In this document: one piece after another, positions 16,719 to 26,061 of the stretch
Layout of the letters: the number at the start of each line of letters is the position of its first letter
How positions within the stretch are numbered: position 1 is the first letter of the stretch
DNA from: an uncultured Dyadobacter sp.
Lineage (GTDB): Bacteria > Bacteroidota > Bacteroidia > Cytophagales > Spirosomataceae
Assembly: GCF_946482605.1 (NCBI RefSeq)
Contig: NZ_CAMLSE010000021.1
Location: forward strand, 88,549-152,548
Direction: 5' to 3'
Length of the DNA: 64,000 bases
The notes under the pieces: generated by a model
Seen by the model: only the letters and a program-made list of their open reading frames with translations
Told to the model about the DNA's origin: nothing
Databases searched by the model: none
Translations under genes and position numbers: made by a program

Positions 16719-19271
16719 ATGAAATCAATATACGCAATATGGATTTTCGCACTCCTCTCGTGTTATTGTCATGCACAGGGCATTAGAGTAAGTGGAAAGG
16801 TTACAGATGAAAAGGGAGAACCGTTAATCGGCGCGTCTGTGATCGAAAAAGGGACCAGCAACGGCACGATTACAGACGGTGCAGGAGCCTACAACCTCAT
16901 GGTGGGCTACCCAAATGCAGTGCTCGTGGTGACTTATGTAGGCTACACTAGAATTGAACGAAATGTTAATGATGCTGGCAACCAGGATTTTGCACTTTCG
17001 GATGCGACCATCCTGAACCAGGTGACCGTAGTGGGTTCCCGCAACCTGAACCGTTCGTCGACCGACACGCCGGCACCGGTAGACGTGATCGACATCCGTG
17101 AAGTAACTACCAAGCAGGGGCAGCTCGATGTGAACCAGCTTTTGCAGTTCGCCGCGCCGTCGTTCAATTCCAATCGCCAGACGGGCTCCGATGGCGCCGA
17201 CCATGTGGACCCGGCTTCCCTGCGGGGGCTCGGGCCGGACCAGACATTGGTGTTGATCAATGGCAAGCGCCGGCACCAGTCGGCATTGGTGAATCTTTTT
17301 GGGTCGAGGGGGAGGGGCAATACCGGCACCGACATGAATGCAATCCCGGCGGCGGCGATCGAGCGCATCGAAATCCTGCGCGACGGGGCGGCGGCCCAAT
17401 ACGGCTCCGACGCGATCGCGGGTGTGATCAACATTGTTTTGAAGGAGACGACAGACCAGCTGACCGTGAATGCGAATGCCGGAATGTTTAAAGCCAAATA
17501 CCGTTTTGACGATAAAAAATTCGATGGCCTGAATTACAATTTTAATGCCAATTACGGTGTCAAAATCGCAAAAAAGGGCTTTCTGAACGTTACAGCAGAC
17601 TATAATTCACGCGACCATACCAACCGTGCCAATACGGTCGACAGCGAGTCGGACCTCGCGCGCAGGCAATACGGCGATCCTGAAATCCGCAATGCGGCGG
17701 TTTACTACAACGCGAAAATACCGGTTGGTGCCAATTTTCAGGTTTACAGTTTTGGCGGCCTCAACGAGCGCAAAGGCGATGCATACGCGTGGACGCGTTT
17801 CCCGGGCGATGACCGCAATATTCCATCCATTTATCCCAACGGCTTCGACCCGATCATAACCAGTAAAATCAAGGACCGCTCCGTCGCGGCAGGGATTCGG
17901 GGTGTGTGGAAATCGTGGGATATCGATTTGAGTAATACTTATGGTTTCAACAAGTTTCATTTCGGCGTGAAAAATTCACTGAACAGGTCGTTGGGAGAGC
18001 GTACGCAAACCAGTTTCGATGCAGGCGGCTTCCAACTGGGCCAGAACGTGACGAACCTGAATGTGAGTCGTTACTATAAAAACATCATGCAGGGCCTGAA
18101 CATAGCATTTGGCGGTGAATTCCGCACGGAGCGTTACAAGATTTTCGCCGGGGAAGAAGCCTCTTACCGCAATTATGATTCCCAATTTCCGGGTGGCTCG
18201 CAAGGTTTTCCCGGTTACAGCCCCGCCGACGTCACCAACCACAGCCGGTCGAATGTGGGTGTATATGCCGACCTCGAAGCGGACATTACCAAACAATTCC
18301 TGATCGATGTGGCAGGCCGGTTCGAGCGTTACAGCGACTTCGGAAGCACATTGAACGGGAAATTGGGCCTGCGTTATAAATTGACCGACGCATTAGCATT
18401 GCGGGGATCGGTCAGCACAGGTTTCAGGGCACCGTCGCTGGCACAGAAGTACTTCAATTCGACATTCACCAATTTCGTGAACGGACAGCCGGTGGAAGTG
18501 CTGCTTGCCAACAACAACAGCGCGGTTACCAAAGCATTGGGTATCCCGCAGCTGAAACAAGAAACCTCGCAAAATGCCAGTCTCGGCATTACATTCACAC
18601 CGGTTTCGGGGTTGTCGGTTACGGTGGACGGTTACTATGTAAAAGTGAAAGACCGCGTGGTGCTGACCGGCCAGTTCAGCGACGATGACGAGGATATCGG
18701 CGAACTGCTCAAAGCACTCAGGGTAGGGAAGGCGCAATTTTTCACCAATGCATTGGAATATACTACAACCAAAGGGCTGGACGTAATCGTGGCGCATTCA
18801 ACGCCTGTGGGGGCGGGAAGGCTGAGCACGACCGTTGCTGCCAATTTCAACTGGATGGAGCTGGGTCCGGTGAATACGGTACCTAAGCTGGCTGGTAAAG
18901 AAGATATTTATTTCGATGAAAGGGAGCGCCGTTTTGTGCTGGCATCCGCACCGCCATCGAAGATTAATCTCACGTTCGACTATTCGGTGAGCAAGTTCAG
19001 TGCGATGCTCCGCTTTATCCGTTTCGGGGAGATCAAGCTCGCGAATTGGGACTATATGATCGACACATACAGTCCCAAAATCCAGACGGACCTCACTTTG
19101 AACTACAAATTCACAAAGAACTTCTCATTGTCTGTCGGCGGAAGCAACATCCTGAACGTGTATCCGGATATGTCGCTCCCTGCGCTCACCGAGTCGGGCG
19201 GTGCCTGGGACCCGGTTCAGATGGGCAGCAATGGTGCGTTCTTCTTTACGCGGCTGGGGTTCCGGTTTTAA
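16719..19271 (+). CDS. TonB-dependent receptor with carboxypeptidase-regulatory-like domain
   Basis: Starting at the ATG (16719) that opens the signal peptide (MKSIYAIWIFALLSCYCHAQ), the protein has 850 residues. A carboxypeptidase-regulatory-like domain follows (about 22-100: VSGKVTDEKGEPLIGASV). The plug domain (about 115-235) includes SLRGLGPDQTLVLINGKR and the conserved IERIEILRDGAAAQYGSDA. The beta-barrel ends RLGFRF. This is a ligand-gated outer-membrane importer of the CirA/FepA-like group. No SusD is present. The gene overlaps the convergent flavoprotein gene by 4 nt. The substrate is unknown. Confidence 0.92.
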   Translation: MKSIYAIWIFALLSCYCHAQGIRVSGKVTDEKGEPLIGASVIEKGTSNGTITDGAGAYNLMVGYPNAVLVVTYVGYTRIERNVNDAGNQDFALSDATILNQVTVVGSRNLNRSSTDTPAPVDVIDIREVTTKQGQLDVNQLLQFAAPSFNSNRQTGSDGADHVDPASLRGLGPDQTLVLINGKRRHQSALVNLFGSRGRGNTGTDMNAIPAAAIERIEILRDGAAAQYGSDAIAGVINIVLKETTDQLTVNANAGMFKAKYRFDDKKFDGLNYNFNANYGVKIAKKGFLNVTADYNSRDHTNRANTVDSESDLARRQYGDPEIRNAAVYYNAKIPVGANFQVYSFGGLNERKGDAYAWTRFPGDDRNIPSIYPNGFDPIITSKIKDRSVAAGIRGVWKSWDIDLSNTYGFNKFHFGVKNSLNRSLGERTQTSFDAGGFQLGQNVTNLNVSRYYKNIMQGLNIAFGGEFRTERYKIFAGEEASYRNYDSQFPGGSQGFPGYSPADVTNHSRSNVGVYADLEADITKQFLIDVAGRFERYSDFGSTLNGKLGLRYKLTDALALRGSVSTGFRAPSLAQKYFNSTFTNFVNGQPVEVLLANNNSAVTKALGIPQLKQETSQNASLGITFTPVSGLSVTVDGYYVKVKDRVVLTGQFSDDDEDIGELLKALRVGKAQFFTNALEYTTTKGLDVIVAHSTPVGAGRLSTTVAANFNWMELGPVNTVPKLAGKEDIYFDERERRFVLASAPPSKINLTFDYSVSKFSAMLRFIRFGEIKLANWDYMIDTYSPKIQTDLTLNYKFTKNFSLSVGGSNILNVYPDMSLPALTESGGAWDPVQMGSNGAFFFTRLGFRF

Positions 19272-20647
19272 ACGGCGATAACTTCTGCCGCCGCCATTTC
19301 ACCGGTGACAACCGCACCTTCCATGAACCCTTGCCAGTCGGCCAGGTGTTCACCCGCGAAGGAGGTGTGTAGAAATGGCTTTTGCAATGCAGGACGAGTA
19401 GTGTTCCATTGATTCAGGCCGTACATCGCATAAGCACCCTGTGAGATCTTATCTGTCCCCCAGTAGTAATTGGCTTGCGATTCGATGAGTTTTTTAGCCT
19501 TTGGAAAATACGGATTGAGTGTTTGACCCAGCATTTCTTTCCGCCAGGCGTCGTTCTGCACGGAAATCAGCTCGGCCTTTTCGCCTATCGTGTAGGAGAT
19601 CAATACGCCCTTTTGCGATGGCTGATTTTTGGTCGCATGGTAAAAATAATGTGGCGTCTGATCGGTAATGAGGTCGAAGCTCTCGTCGTTCCAAAACCTT
19701 TTCTTAAAGAGGATCGCATTTTTATTAATACGGGCATATTGCAGCTCGTTGATTGCCTGTATTTTATCGTCAGGTAATCCCGGCTCCCATTGAATGTTTT
19801 TCATGGCGAATGTCGGGATCGTGCAGATAAGCTTGTCGGCCTCGAACGTCTTGCCGTTTTCGCAAATTACCTTTACCAAATCTTTTTGCTCAATGCGTCT
19901 GACGGCGTGCCCGGTCAGGATGTTGCCTGCTCCGATGCCCTCCGCGAACTTTTTTGCGAGCTGTGCGTTACCACCCTGCATTTTCAGGTCCATTTCGTTC
20001 TTTTCGCTGCTTTCGGCGAAAGTGGCGAGCGCGATGAATGCGGAAACATGGCGGATACTTTCTCCAAAATCGGTACTGTCGAGGAGTTCACGGAAGACGA
20101 GATCTTTGCCTTCGCAGCCATTGTTCACCAGGTATCGCCACCAGTCGATGCTGTCCAGTTGGAGTTTTTGCTGGTCGCTCAATGTGCGGTAGCCATCAAG
20201 CAATGCCTTGAACTTCGGTTTCCAGTTATCCGAAAAATCCCATGCATTCGCTTTGGTATATTGGTTTTGGTAAATAAGATGCGTGTCAAACTGATTGTTC
20301 AAAAGCGGTATTTTAAACGTATCACACCACGTACGCACACGCTCATGAGAGTTACCAACCCATTCGGCGCCAAGTTCGACAGTCAGGTTTTCTTTGGGAT
20401 CGATCAGATGCGAAAATACCCGCCCACCGATGCGGTTCCGTGATTCGAGGACAGTAACGTCAATGCCTTTCTGTTTCAATGCGTAGGCGGCGGCCAGTCC
20501 TGCAAAGCCTGCACCGATCACGATTACACGGGTTTGTCTGGCAATATGAATACTTGCGAAAGAGCGGGTTGAAATAATGGCAGCACCTGCGAGCAGGGCT
20601 GATTGGCGCAGGAATTCGCGCCGGGAGGCATGTTGCGGCTTGTCCAT
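19268..20647 (-). CDS. Tat-exported flavin amine oxidase-like FAD protein
   Basis: 459 residues. The N-terminus carries a twin-arginine motif (SRREFLRQ at about 8-15) and a hydrophobic segment, so the folded FAD enzyme is likely exported to the periplasm. The FAD-binding Rossmann motif is VIGAGFAGLAAAYAL (about 43-57), followed by the acidic strand end VLESRNRIGGR (about 67-77). The C-terminal FAGEHLADWQGFMEGAV is the second FAD-contact segment of the monoamine oxidase family. The substrate could be an amine, a polyamine or a carotenoid-like compound; the sequence does not tell. It is convergent with the TonB receptor. Confidence 0.88.
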   Translation of the reverse strand: MDKPQHASRREFLRQSALLAGAAIISTRSFASIHIARQTRVIVIGAGFAGLAAAYALKQKGIDVTVLESRNRIGGRVFSHLIDPKENLTVELGAEWVGNSHERVRTWCDTFKIPLLNNQFDTHLIYQNQYTKANAWDFSDNWKPKFKALLDGYRTLSDQQKLQLDSIDWWRYLVNNGCEGKDLVFRELLDSTDFGESIRHVSAFIALATFAESSEKNEMDLKMQGGNAQLAKKFAEGIGAGNILTGHAVRRIEQKDLVKVICENGKTFEADKLICTIPTFAMKNIQWEPGLPDDKIQAINELQYARINKNAILFKKRFWNDESFDLITDQTPHYFYHATKNQPSQKGVLISYTIGEKAELISVQNDAWRKEMLGQTLNPYFPKAKKLIESQANYYWGTDKISQGAYAMYGLNQWNTTRPALQKPFLHTSFAGEHLADWQGFMEGAVVTGEMAAAEVIAV

Positions 20648-20751
20648 GATGTAATGAGGTCGATTGAGTTGCTCAAAACTACCGGACTGTATACGTAAGT
20701 CAAATAAACCTTTAGCGAGAGGTTGGTTTACTTATTTTTTGGATAAAAATA

Positions 20752-20786
20752 AAAGCGGCCCGGCTGATCATCAGCCGGGCCGCTTT
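20752..20786 (-). terminator. Intrinsic terminator of the ccm operon
   Basis: A perfect 16-bp stem (20752-20767 and 20771-20786) with a 3-nt loop and a very GC-rich core (GCGGCCCGGCTGA). It lies 27 nt past the ccmF stop. On the minus strand it runs into TTTTATTTTTA, a good U-tract. Confidence 0.92.
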
Positions 20787-20813
20787 CGTAAAATATTTCA
20801 AATGAGCCGTTTA

Positions 20814-23414
20814 TCAGGCTGTTTGAACCTTTGGCTTTGCTTTCGCCCTGGGCTCCGTCTGAGATGCTTCTTTGTTCCTCATCTTAATGAAATCCTTGAA
20901 TCTGCGAATCGTTGCCATCACAAAACCGATCACGAGTACAAATGTCCCCAGCCAGAGAATGTTAATCAATGGCTTCTCGGTGGCCTTCATGACGATGAAG
21001 TCGCGCTGAGTGGTGTTGACACCAAATGTGAATTTGCCCGTCTGCGGGTTGATTTCCTGGAACTGAATGCGCATTCCCAATTCGTTGCTCACCTCCGGTT
21101 TGCGCGCAACCATGCGGTCGCGGATCACGAAGGACGGCGTTACGACAAATTCCTTGTCCTTATCGAGGATGCGGATAATTGCCTTCACAGCCGCGTCTCC
21201 GGCGCCCAGCTTAACGCCTTCGACCTGCTCCGTCCGCACGACATTGTCAAGAACGGCTACATAGTCATTGACGAAGAAAGTGTCGCGCAGGTTGACGGTG
21301 AAGTTTTCAGTCTGGCTCCATACCGGTTCTGCGGTAGGATTGGTCACCATGGAAACGTAGGTGTACAAGTCTTTATCGACCTTGCGCTGAATATCCGGCG
21401 ACGAAACGATACCGCCCATGCGGGGGTTGATCTGCACCCGTGGGAACAATGAGAAAATCTTACCCGACGGTTCGCGGTATTCGATTTCATAATAGAAGTT
21501 TTCCGGGAAAATTTCGATTGTATCGCCTTTGACGTTGTATTTTTTATCATTGACAACAATGTCACGCAATGCAACGGCGTGGAAGTCGCCTTCCACAATG
21601 TCGACCCAGCTTTTAGGAATGTATCCGGGAATGTGACGCGGCTCTACGCGTACATCGCGCCAGGTAAGCATATAATCGCCCATTTTCTCCGGCTTGTTAA
21701 GCCAAAGGGTAATGTTCTCCTTGTTTTCCTTGTTGTCGTTAGCCGTAAACTCGTCGCTGCGGGAGATCATCAGCCCGGAGTTGTTAATCGATACAACTTT
21801 GGTATATGCCGAAGAAAAGAGGATACCGATCAGCATGAGTGCCACGCCAATGTGTGTGATCGCACCGCCGGAAAGGTTGTAGTTCCCCCGGATGATGTTA
21901 ATCAGGATATTTCCATTCGCGACAATGGCGAAGATACCCGTGGTGAGCAACACGATATACTGGATATCCCGCACCTGTTTGAAAGTAATCACCGCGGCGC
22001 TGGCCAGCAATGCCACCAGCAACGGGTTGTACAATGCTTGGAGGTTGCCCTTGCCGGTACGTTTCCACCAGAAATACTGCCCGATACCTGTCAGCGCGAT
22101 GATCAGCGAGAAGAACCAGAGCTGGAATTTGTTGTAATGGGCCACCTGGTCGGCGGGTAGCGCCATGTTCAGCACCGTTCCGAATGCTTCGGCTATTTTG
22201 TTATAAACCGGGATGGAAGTAGTCGCGATAATCTGGAAGCCGGAAAGGCAAAGTAATGTCGCGCCGATAAAGATCCAGAACTCCTGCGAATAGGTCGATA
22301 CTTCTTCCTCATCGCTCGGCAGTGACTTCCAACGGTAAACCAGCAAGCCTACCGAAACGATCGTGAATGTAAAAAGATAAATCAGCAGCTGACCGGAAAG
22401 CCCGAGATCGGTAAACGAGTGTACGGATGCATTACCCAGTACACCACTACGCGTCATGAATGTCGAATAAAGGATGAGGATGAACGTAGCGATGGTCAGA
22501 ATGAACGACGTTTTGAGCGCAGTGGCGTTTCTTCTGCCGATGATCATTACGTGTACCGCTGCCACCAGGACGAGCCAGGGTACAATGGAAGAGTTTTCAA
22601 CAGGGTCCCAGTTCCAGTAGCTACCGAAGTTCAGCGTTTCATAGGCCCAATAAGCGCCCATCAGAATACCAACACCTAAAACCAATGCGGAGAATAATGC
22701 CCAGGGCAATGCCGGGCGTATCCATTCCTGGATTTTTTTATTCCAAAGACCGGCAATCGCGAACGAGAACGGGATAAGCGTGCTCGCAAAGCCCAAGAAC
22801 AGGGTAGGGGGGTGGATTACCATCCAGTAGTTCTGCAACAGGGGGTTTAGTCCGTTACCGTCTTTGGGAATGAAATTGGGGTCCATTTTATAGACCGGCA
22901 GATCGGGCATTACCTCTTTCAGCAACAGGAATGGCGTCGAACCGATTTTGACGTCCAGGCCCGGAATGACTACCCCGAGGATCATGGAAGTAAGGAAGGC
23001 TTGTACCAATGCAAAAACCGTCATCACCGGGGCTTCCCAGGAGCGGTTAGTGAAGATCAGCGTAGCACCGAGCAATACGTTCCAGAATATCCATAGCAGG
23101 AAGCTGCCTTCCTGATCCTGCCAGAAGCTGGAAATCGTGTATCCGGTCGGCAGAGAGAGTGACGAGTTTTTCCAGGCATAATGGTACTCGAAATAATGGT
23201 TGCCGATGATCCAGTAGAGTGAGAACACTACGCCGATCACTGCCGCCAAATGCATCCAGAAAACGAGCCGCGCGAACTTTTTCCAGCTCTGCGTGTCTTC
23301 AAGGTTGCTCGCTCCGATACCCGCCTTGAAATAAGCGAAAGTGGCCAGAATGGCCGTAACGAATGAAACTATAACCAGCAGGTGCCCTGCATTTCCGATC
23401 GTACTGTGAATCAT
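20814..23414 (-). CDS. ccmF: Cytochrome c maturation heme lyase CcmF
   Basis: An 866-residue multi-pass inner-membrane protein that receives heme from CcmE and joins it to apocytochrome c. About 14-15 hydrophobic helices are visible. The tryptophan-rich heme-handling (WWD) region is YETLNFGSYWNWDPVENSS (about 258-277), and WQDQEGSFLLWIFW (about 98-111) is the upstream conserved loop. A large soluble loop (about 560-810) precedes the last helix. It is about 200 residues longer than E. coli CcmF, mostly in that periplasmic loop. Its start overlaps the ccmE stop by 4 nt, which indicates translational coupling. Confidence 0.93.
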   Translation of the reverse strand: MIHSTIGNAGHLLVIVSFVTAILATFAYFKAGIGASNLEDTQSWKKFARLVFWMHLAAVIGVVFSLYWIIGNHYFEYHYAWKNSSLSLPTGYTISSFWQDQEGSFLLWIFWNVLLGATLIFTNRSWEAPVMTVFALVQAFLTSMILGVVIPGLDVKIGSTPFLLLKEVMPDLPVYKMDPNFIPKDGNGLNPLLQNYWMVIHPPTLFLGFASTLIPFSFAIAGLWNKKIQEWIRPALPWALFSALVLGVGILMGAYWAYETLNFGSYWNWDPVENSSIVPWLVLVAAVHVMIIGRRNATALKTSFILTIATFILILYSTFMTRSGVLGNASVHSFTDLGLSGQLLIYLFTFTIVSVGLLVYRWKSLPSDEEEVSTYSQEFWIFIGATLLCLSGFQIIATTSIPVYNKIAEAFGTVLNMALPADQVAHYNKFQLWFFSLIIALTGIGQYFWWKRTGKGNLQALYNPLLVALLASAAVITFKQVRDIQYIVLLTTGIFAIVANGNILINIIRGNYNLSGGAITHIGVALMLIGILFSSAYTKVVSINNSGLMISRSDEFTANDNKENKENITLWLNKPEKMGDYMLTWRDVRVEPRHIPGYIPKSWVDIVEGDFHAVALRDIVVNDKKYNVKGDTIEIFPENFYYEIEYREPSGKIFSLFPRVQINPRMGGIVSSPDIQRKVDKDLYTYVSMVTNPTAEPVWSQTENFTVNLRDTFFVNDYVAVLDNVVRTEQVEGVKLGAGDAAVKAIIRILDKDKEFVVTPSFVIRDRMVARKPEVSNELGMRIQFQEINPQTGKFTFGVNTTQRDFIVMKATEKPLINILWLGTFVLVIGFVMATIRRFKDFIKMRNKEASQTEPRAKAKPKVQTA

Positions 23415-23845
23415 GATTGTTTTGCAGTATGTTCTGTGGTTTCCATTTTACCGTTCTCGTATTTTGACGGGCATTTCATGAGAATCTTTTCGGCCGAGAA
23501 TGAGCCGTCTTTCATTTTTCCCACGACAACCACCTGCTCTGACTTGTCGAAATCCTGTGGTTTGGTATTTTTATAAACTACCTTCTGTTCCACGTTGTTG
23601 TTGTCAACCAGCGTAAAAACAAAGAGGTTAGGATCTATTTCAGGCCGGTATTCCATTTCCAGGATCTGACCGGCCGGGTCTTTTTTGAGTTTACCTACAA
23701 CGTGAATGCTCTCATTATCACCACCCTGCGCCATTTCTTTGGCTTTGGTGAAATCCACATAAGTACTTGCGTCACCGGCAGTCGAAACAATAATACCAAT
23801 TGCAACCGCGATGATCACCAATCCGAATATCTGTATCTTTTTCAT
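23411..23845 (-). CDS. ccmE: Heme chaperone CcmE, CxxxY type
   Basis: 144 residues with an N-terminal membrane anchor (about 4-21) and an OB-fold beta-barrel in the periplasm. It carries heme from CcmC to CcmF. In the classical family the heme is bound covalently to the His of HxxxY. Here the corresponding site is K-Cys125-P-S-K-Tyr129, so a cysteine replaces the histidine. This CxxxY form is known from archaea and sulfate reducers, where the Ccm system lacks CcmH (system I*). The position after FSAEKILMK and before a flexible tail fits the family exactly. It lies between ccmD (5 nt) and ccmF (4-nt overlap). Confidence 0.9.
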   Translation of the reverse strand: MKKIQIFGLVIIAVAIGIIVSTAGDASTYVDFTKAKEMAQGGDNESIHVVGKLKKDPAGQILEMEYRPEIDPNLFVFTLVDNNNVEQKVVYKNTKPQDFDKSEQVVVVGKMKDGSFSAEKILMKCPSKYENGKMETTEHTAKQS

Positions 23846-23850
23846 AGGGC

Positions 23851-24075
23851 TTACTTGATATTGAGTTCCTTTTCAATCTTTTTCAATTTGGAATCGATGC
23901 GGAGCATGTTGATCGCTATTCCTGCAAAAATCACGGCCACGACCGCCACCACGACCCATATTTTGCCGTCGGCGCGAAGCTTGTCGGCCATTTCTACGGA
24001 CGTGTCGCCTGCCTGTGCGAACAAGCTGCCGGACATGGCCAGCAACGTCAGAAGGATGAGGGAAATTCTTTTCAT
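23851..24075 (-). CDS. ccmD: CcmD-like small membrane protein
   Basis: 74 residues: a cleavable or membrane-inserted N-terminal hydrophobic segment (1-21), one transmembrane helix (about 38-58, WVVVAVVAVIFAGIAINML) and a short charged tail (RIDSKLKKIEKELN). CcmD is the small factor that helps release holo-CcmE from CcmC. Sequence conservation in this family is poor, so the call rests on size, topology and the position between ccmC and ccmE. Confidence 0.75.
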   Translation of the reverse strand: MKRISLILLTLLAMSGSLFAQAGDTSVEMADKLRADGKIWVVVAVVAVIFAGIAINMLRIDSKLKKIEKELNIK

Positions 24076-24153
24076 TGTATATATGAATGGACTAAACCTT
24101 AACGAAAATTTACTTTGAAACGTTTGTAATCCGCATTAATCAGCGTGAAATGC

Positions 24154-24837
24154 TCAGATTTTGCCGGATTCGATCAAGGCGTCCTCACGAACCCGGTTGA
24201 TCTGTTTGATCCTGATCCTAAGTTCGGCGATCCACAATCCCAGCAGGATGTAACCGATCACGGCAGGGTAAAAAACGCGGCGGATATTGTTATCGAAATC
24301 GTATGAACCGAAAGTGCTGTTGCCACCGCTGCCCGGGTGCAAAGAGTCGGTAAGACGAGGCAGAATGTAAATGATCGGGATGAAAACGGCGAATGCGAAA
24401 ATGTTGTACACCGAAGAAATCCGCGCACGGCGCTGCTCGTCCTCGAACGAGCTTCTAAGGAGCAGGTAGGCCAGGTAAATGAGGATTCCAACGGCCGCAC
24501 CATTCAGTTTAGGGTCGTTTGGCCAGGGGTCGCCCCATGTGTAATTAGCCCAGACCGAGCCGGTAAGGCAACCCAGAATCCCGAAGAAAATAGCTGCTTT
24601 GGCTACTTCGCTCGCGATATCGTCATCTTTGATATTCCCTTTCATCAGATAGCGTATCGAAAATACCATCGATAGAAAGAGCAATGTGGTCATGGCAAGC
24701 CATAATGCCACGTGGAAATAGGTATTGCGGATACTCTCATTGATAATGGCAAGCCGTGGGACGGGGCCGATAAATCCCATGATGATCACGTAGAAGATGA
24801 TCACAATGCAGAGGATTTTCCACCAAATCTTTCTCAT
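24154..24837 (-). CDS. ccmC: Heme-handling membrane protein CcmC
   Basis: 227 residues with six predicted transmembrane helices. CcmC loads heme onto CcmE. The tryptophan-rich WWD segment is GSVWANYTWGDPWPNDPKL (about 116-134), flanked by the conserved histidines His42 (TYFHVAL) and His187-like (SLHPGSG, about residue 180). E. coli CcmC is 245 residues, so the length fits. It lies 45 nt from ccmB and 78 nt from ccmD on the same strand. Confidence 0.92.
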   Translation of the reverse strand: MRKIWWKILCIVIIFYVIIMGFIGPVPRLAIINESIRNTYFHVALWLAMTTLLFLSMVFSIRYLMKGNIKDDDIASEVAKAAIFFGILGCLTGSVWANYTWGDPWPNDPKLNGAAVGILIYLAYLLLRSSFEDEQRRARISSVYNIFAFAVFIPIIYILPRLTDSLHPGSGGNSTFGSYDFDNNIRRVFYPAVIGYILLGLWIAELRIRIKQINRVREDALIESGKI

Positions 24838-24882
24838 TTTAAAATAGAACTTTAAAGTTGTTGCTCCGTAACCTGCTGTTTT

Positions 24883-25545
24883 TCAGCTTCTCCATAAATA
24901 GGGAAAAAGCAGATAGCTGAGCGTAATTACTATCAGATCGATTGATAATAGTGTGGTGATTTCATCGGTGCTGACCGACCAGTCGAGGCCGTCCAGCGCG
25001 TTTTTGGCCAAACGGATCGTCATCAGGAGCATCGGCAGAATGATCGGGAAGCTGAGCACGGCCATGAGCGTGGCGCTATTGTCCGCTTTGGATGCGATCC
25101 CCGCAATGAGCGTGAGCACGGATGCGAAACCCGTGGACGAAAGCAGGATACAAATCGCGAAAAGGCCATTATCCTGAACGGGATTGCCCATGACAAACGC
25201 ATAGAACAGGAAACCCATTCCCGAAAGCAGGACCATGATCAGCGAGTTGTAAATGATCTTGGAAATGATAATCGCCTGCGGGCTGCACAGATTATAATAG
25301 TAGAGCAGCCTTCCGTGACGTTCCTGCGAAAAACTCTTGGCAATGGCGTTGACCGCCGTAAAAAGCAGTATGATCCAGAACAACGTATTCCAGACGATCG
25401 GAGTGAGCTGGTTCCGGCGGAGATTAAAGCTGAGGTAACACACAAAAACGGTGCTCACTACGTAGAGCAACATGCCGCTCAACGCGTACTTCTGGCGCCA
25501 TTCCAGTGTTACTTCTTTCCAGATCAGGGTTTTAATCTCGTTCAA
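24883..25545 (-). CDS. ccmB: Heme ABC exporter permease CcmB
   Basis: With the TTG start at 25545 the protein has 220 residues, the usual CcmB length. The reading that goes further upstream adds about 40 polar residues with no homologue-like character. Six hydrophobic helices are visible. LIWKEVTLEWRQKYALSGMLLY at the N-terminus (given here as the region 7-28) and FSQERHGRLLYYYNLCS fit the CcmB family. CcmB forms the membrane part of the CcmAB ABC transporter that powers release of holo-CcmE. CcmA is not in this window and must be encoded elsewhere. It is the first ccm gene here, divergent from feoA. Confidence 0.85.
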   Translation of the reverse strand: MNEIKTLIWKEVTLEWRQKYALSGMLLYVVSTVFVCYLSFNLRRNQLTPIVWNTLFWIILLFTAVNAIAKSFSQERHGRLLYYYNLCSPQAIIISKIIYNSLIMVLLSGMGFLFYAFVMGNPVQDNGLFAICILLSSTGFASVLTLIAGIASKADNSATLMAVLSFPIILPMLLMTIRLAKNALDGLDWSVSTDEITTLLSIDLIVITLSYLLFPYLWRS

Positions 25546-25740
25546 GGTGATTGGTGCAGACCGTCCGCTTTTAGCTTTCGGCTTTCGATTTACTTGTTGA
25601 TTGTCATCAGTGCCACTTTTTCCCTGTTCGGGGACTTTGTTTCGCGCTGCAAAAGTACGACACAAAGCCGGAGGGAAATAATAAAACGATCATGATTTTG
25701 TATGATTTGACGACCGTTGGGCACAATTGAAAAGGTAATG

Positions 25741-25771
25741 TTTGATTTACGGTCTGAGAGTGCTTTATTTG
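25741..25771 (+). promoter_or_regulatory. Candidate feoA promoter
   Basis: TTTG at 25741-25744, a 19-nt spacer, and TTTATTTG at 25764-25771 (one mismatch to TAnnTTTG). The start of transcription would be about 25778, only 7 nt before the first ATG of feoA. That favours the second ATG (25806) as the translation start. Confidence 0.45.
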
Positions 25772-25784
25772 CAGTTTAAATAAA

Positions 25785-26033
25785 ATGAATCTAAATAAGG
25801 AACGTATGTCGGCTCGTACGGTTTCACACCTTAAAAAGGGTGAAAAAGGCATAATAAAGTCATTTACAGATCGCGAGATGTCATTGAAACTGCTCGAAAT
25901 GGGCTGTTTGCCGGGTTGTGAAGTGCGACTGGATGCTATTGCGCCCTTCGGTGACCCGATCTGCATCAACGTCGGTGGATGTTATAGCCTGTCGCTGCGC
26001 CTGAACGAAGCTTCGGTGATCGAATTAGAGTAA
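25785..26033 (+). CDS. feoA: Ferrous iron transport protein FeoA
   Basis: 82 residues (75 if translation starts at Met8, 25806). It is an SH3-like FeoA domain: LKKGEKGIIKSF, then MSLKLLEMGCLPGCEVRL, then DPICINVGGCYSLSLRLNEA, the three typical blocks. FeoA is a cytoplasmic partner needed for FeoB-mediated Fe(II) uptake. It lies 28 nt upstream of feoB. Confidence 0.93.
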   Translation: MNLNKERMSARTVSHLKKGEKGIIKSFTDREMSLKLLEMGCLPGCEVRLDAIAPFGDPICINVGGCYSLSLRLNEASVIELE

Positions 26034-26061
26034 AGAATACGTTCCGCTTACTGCCTCTCCA

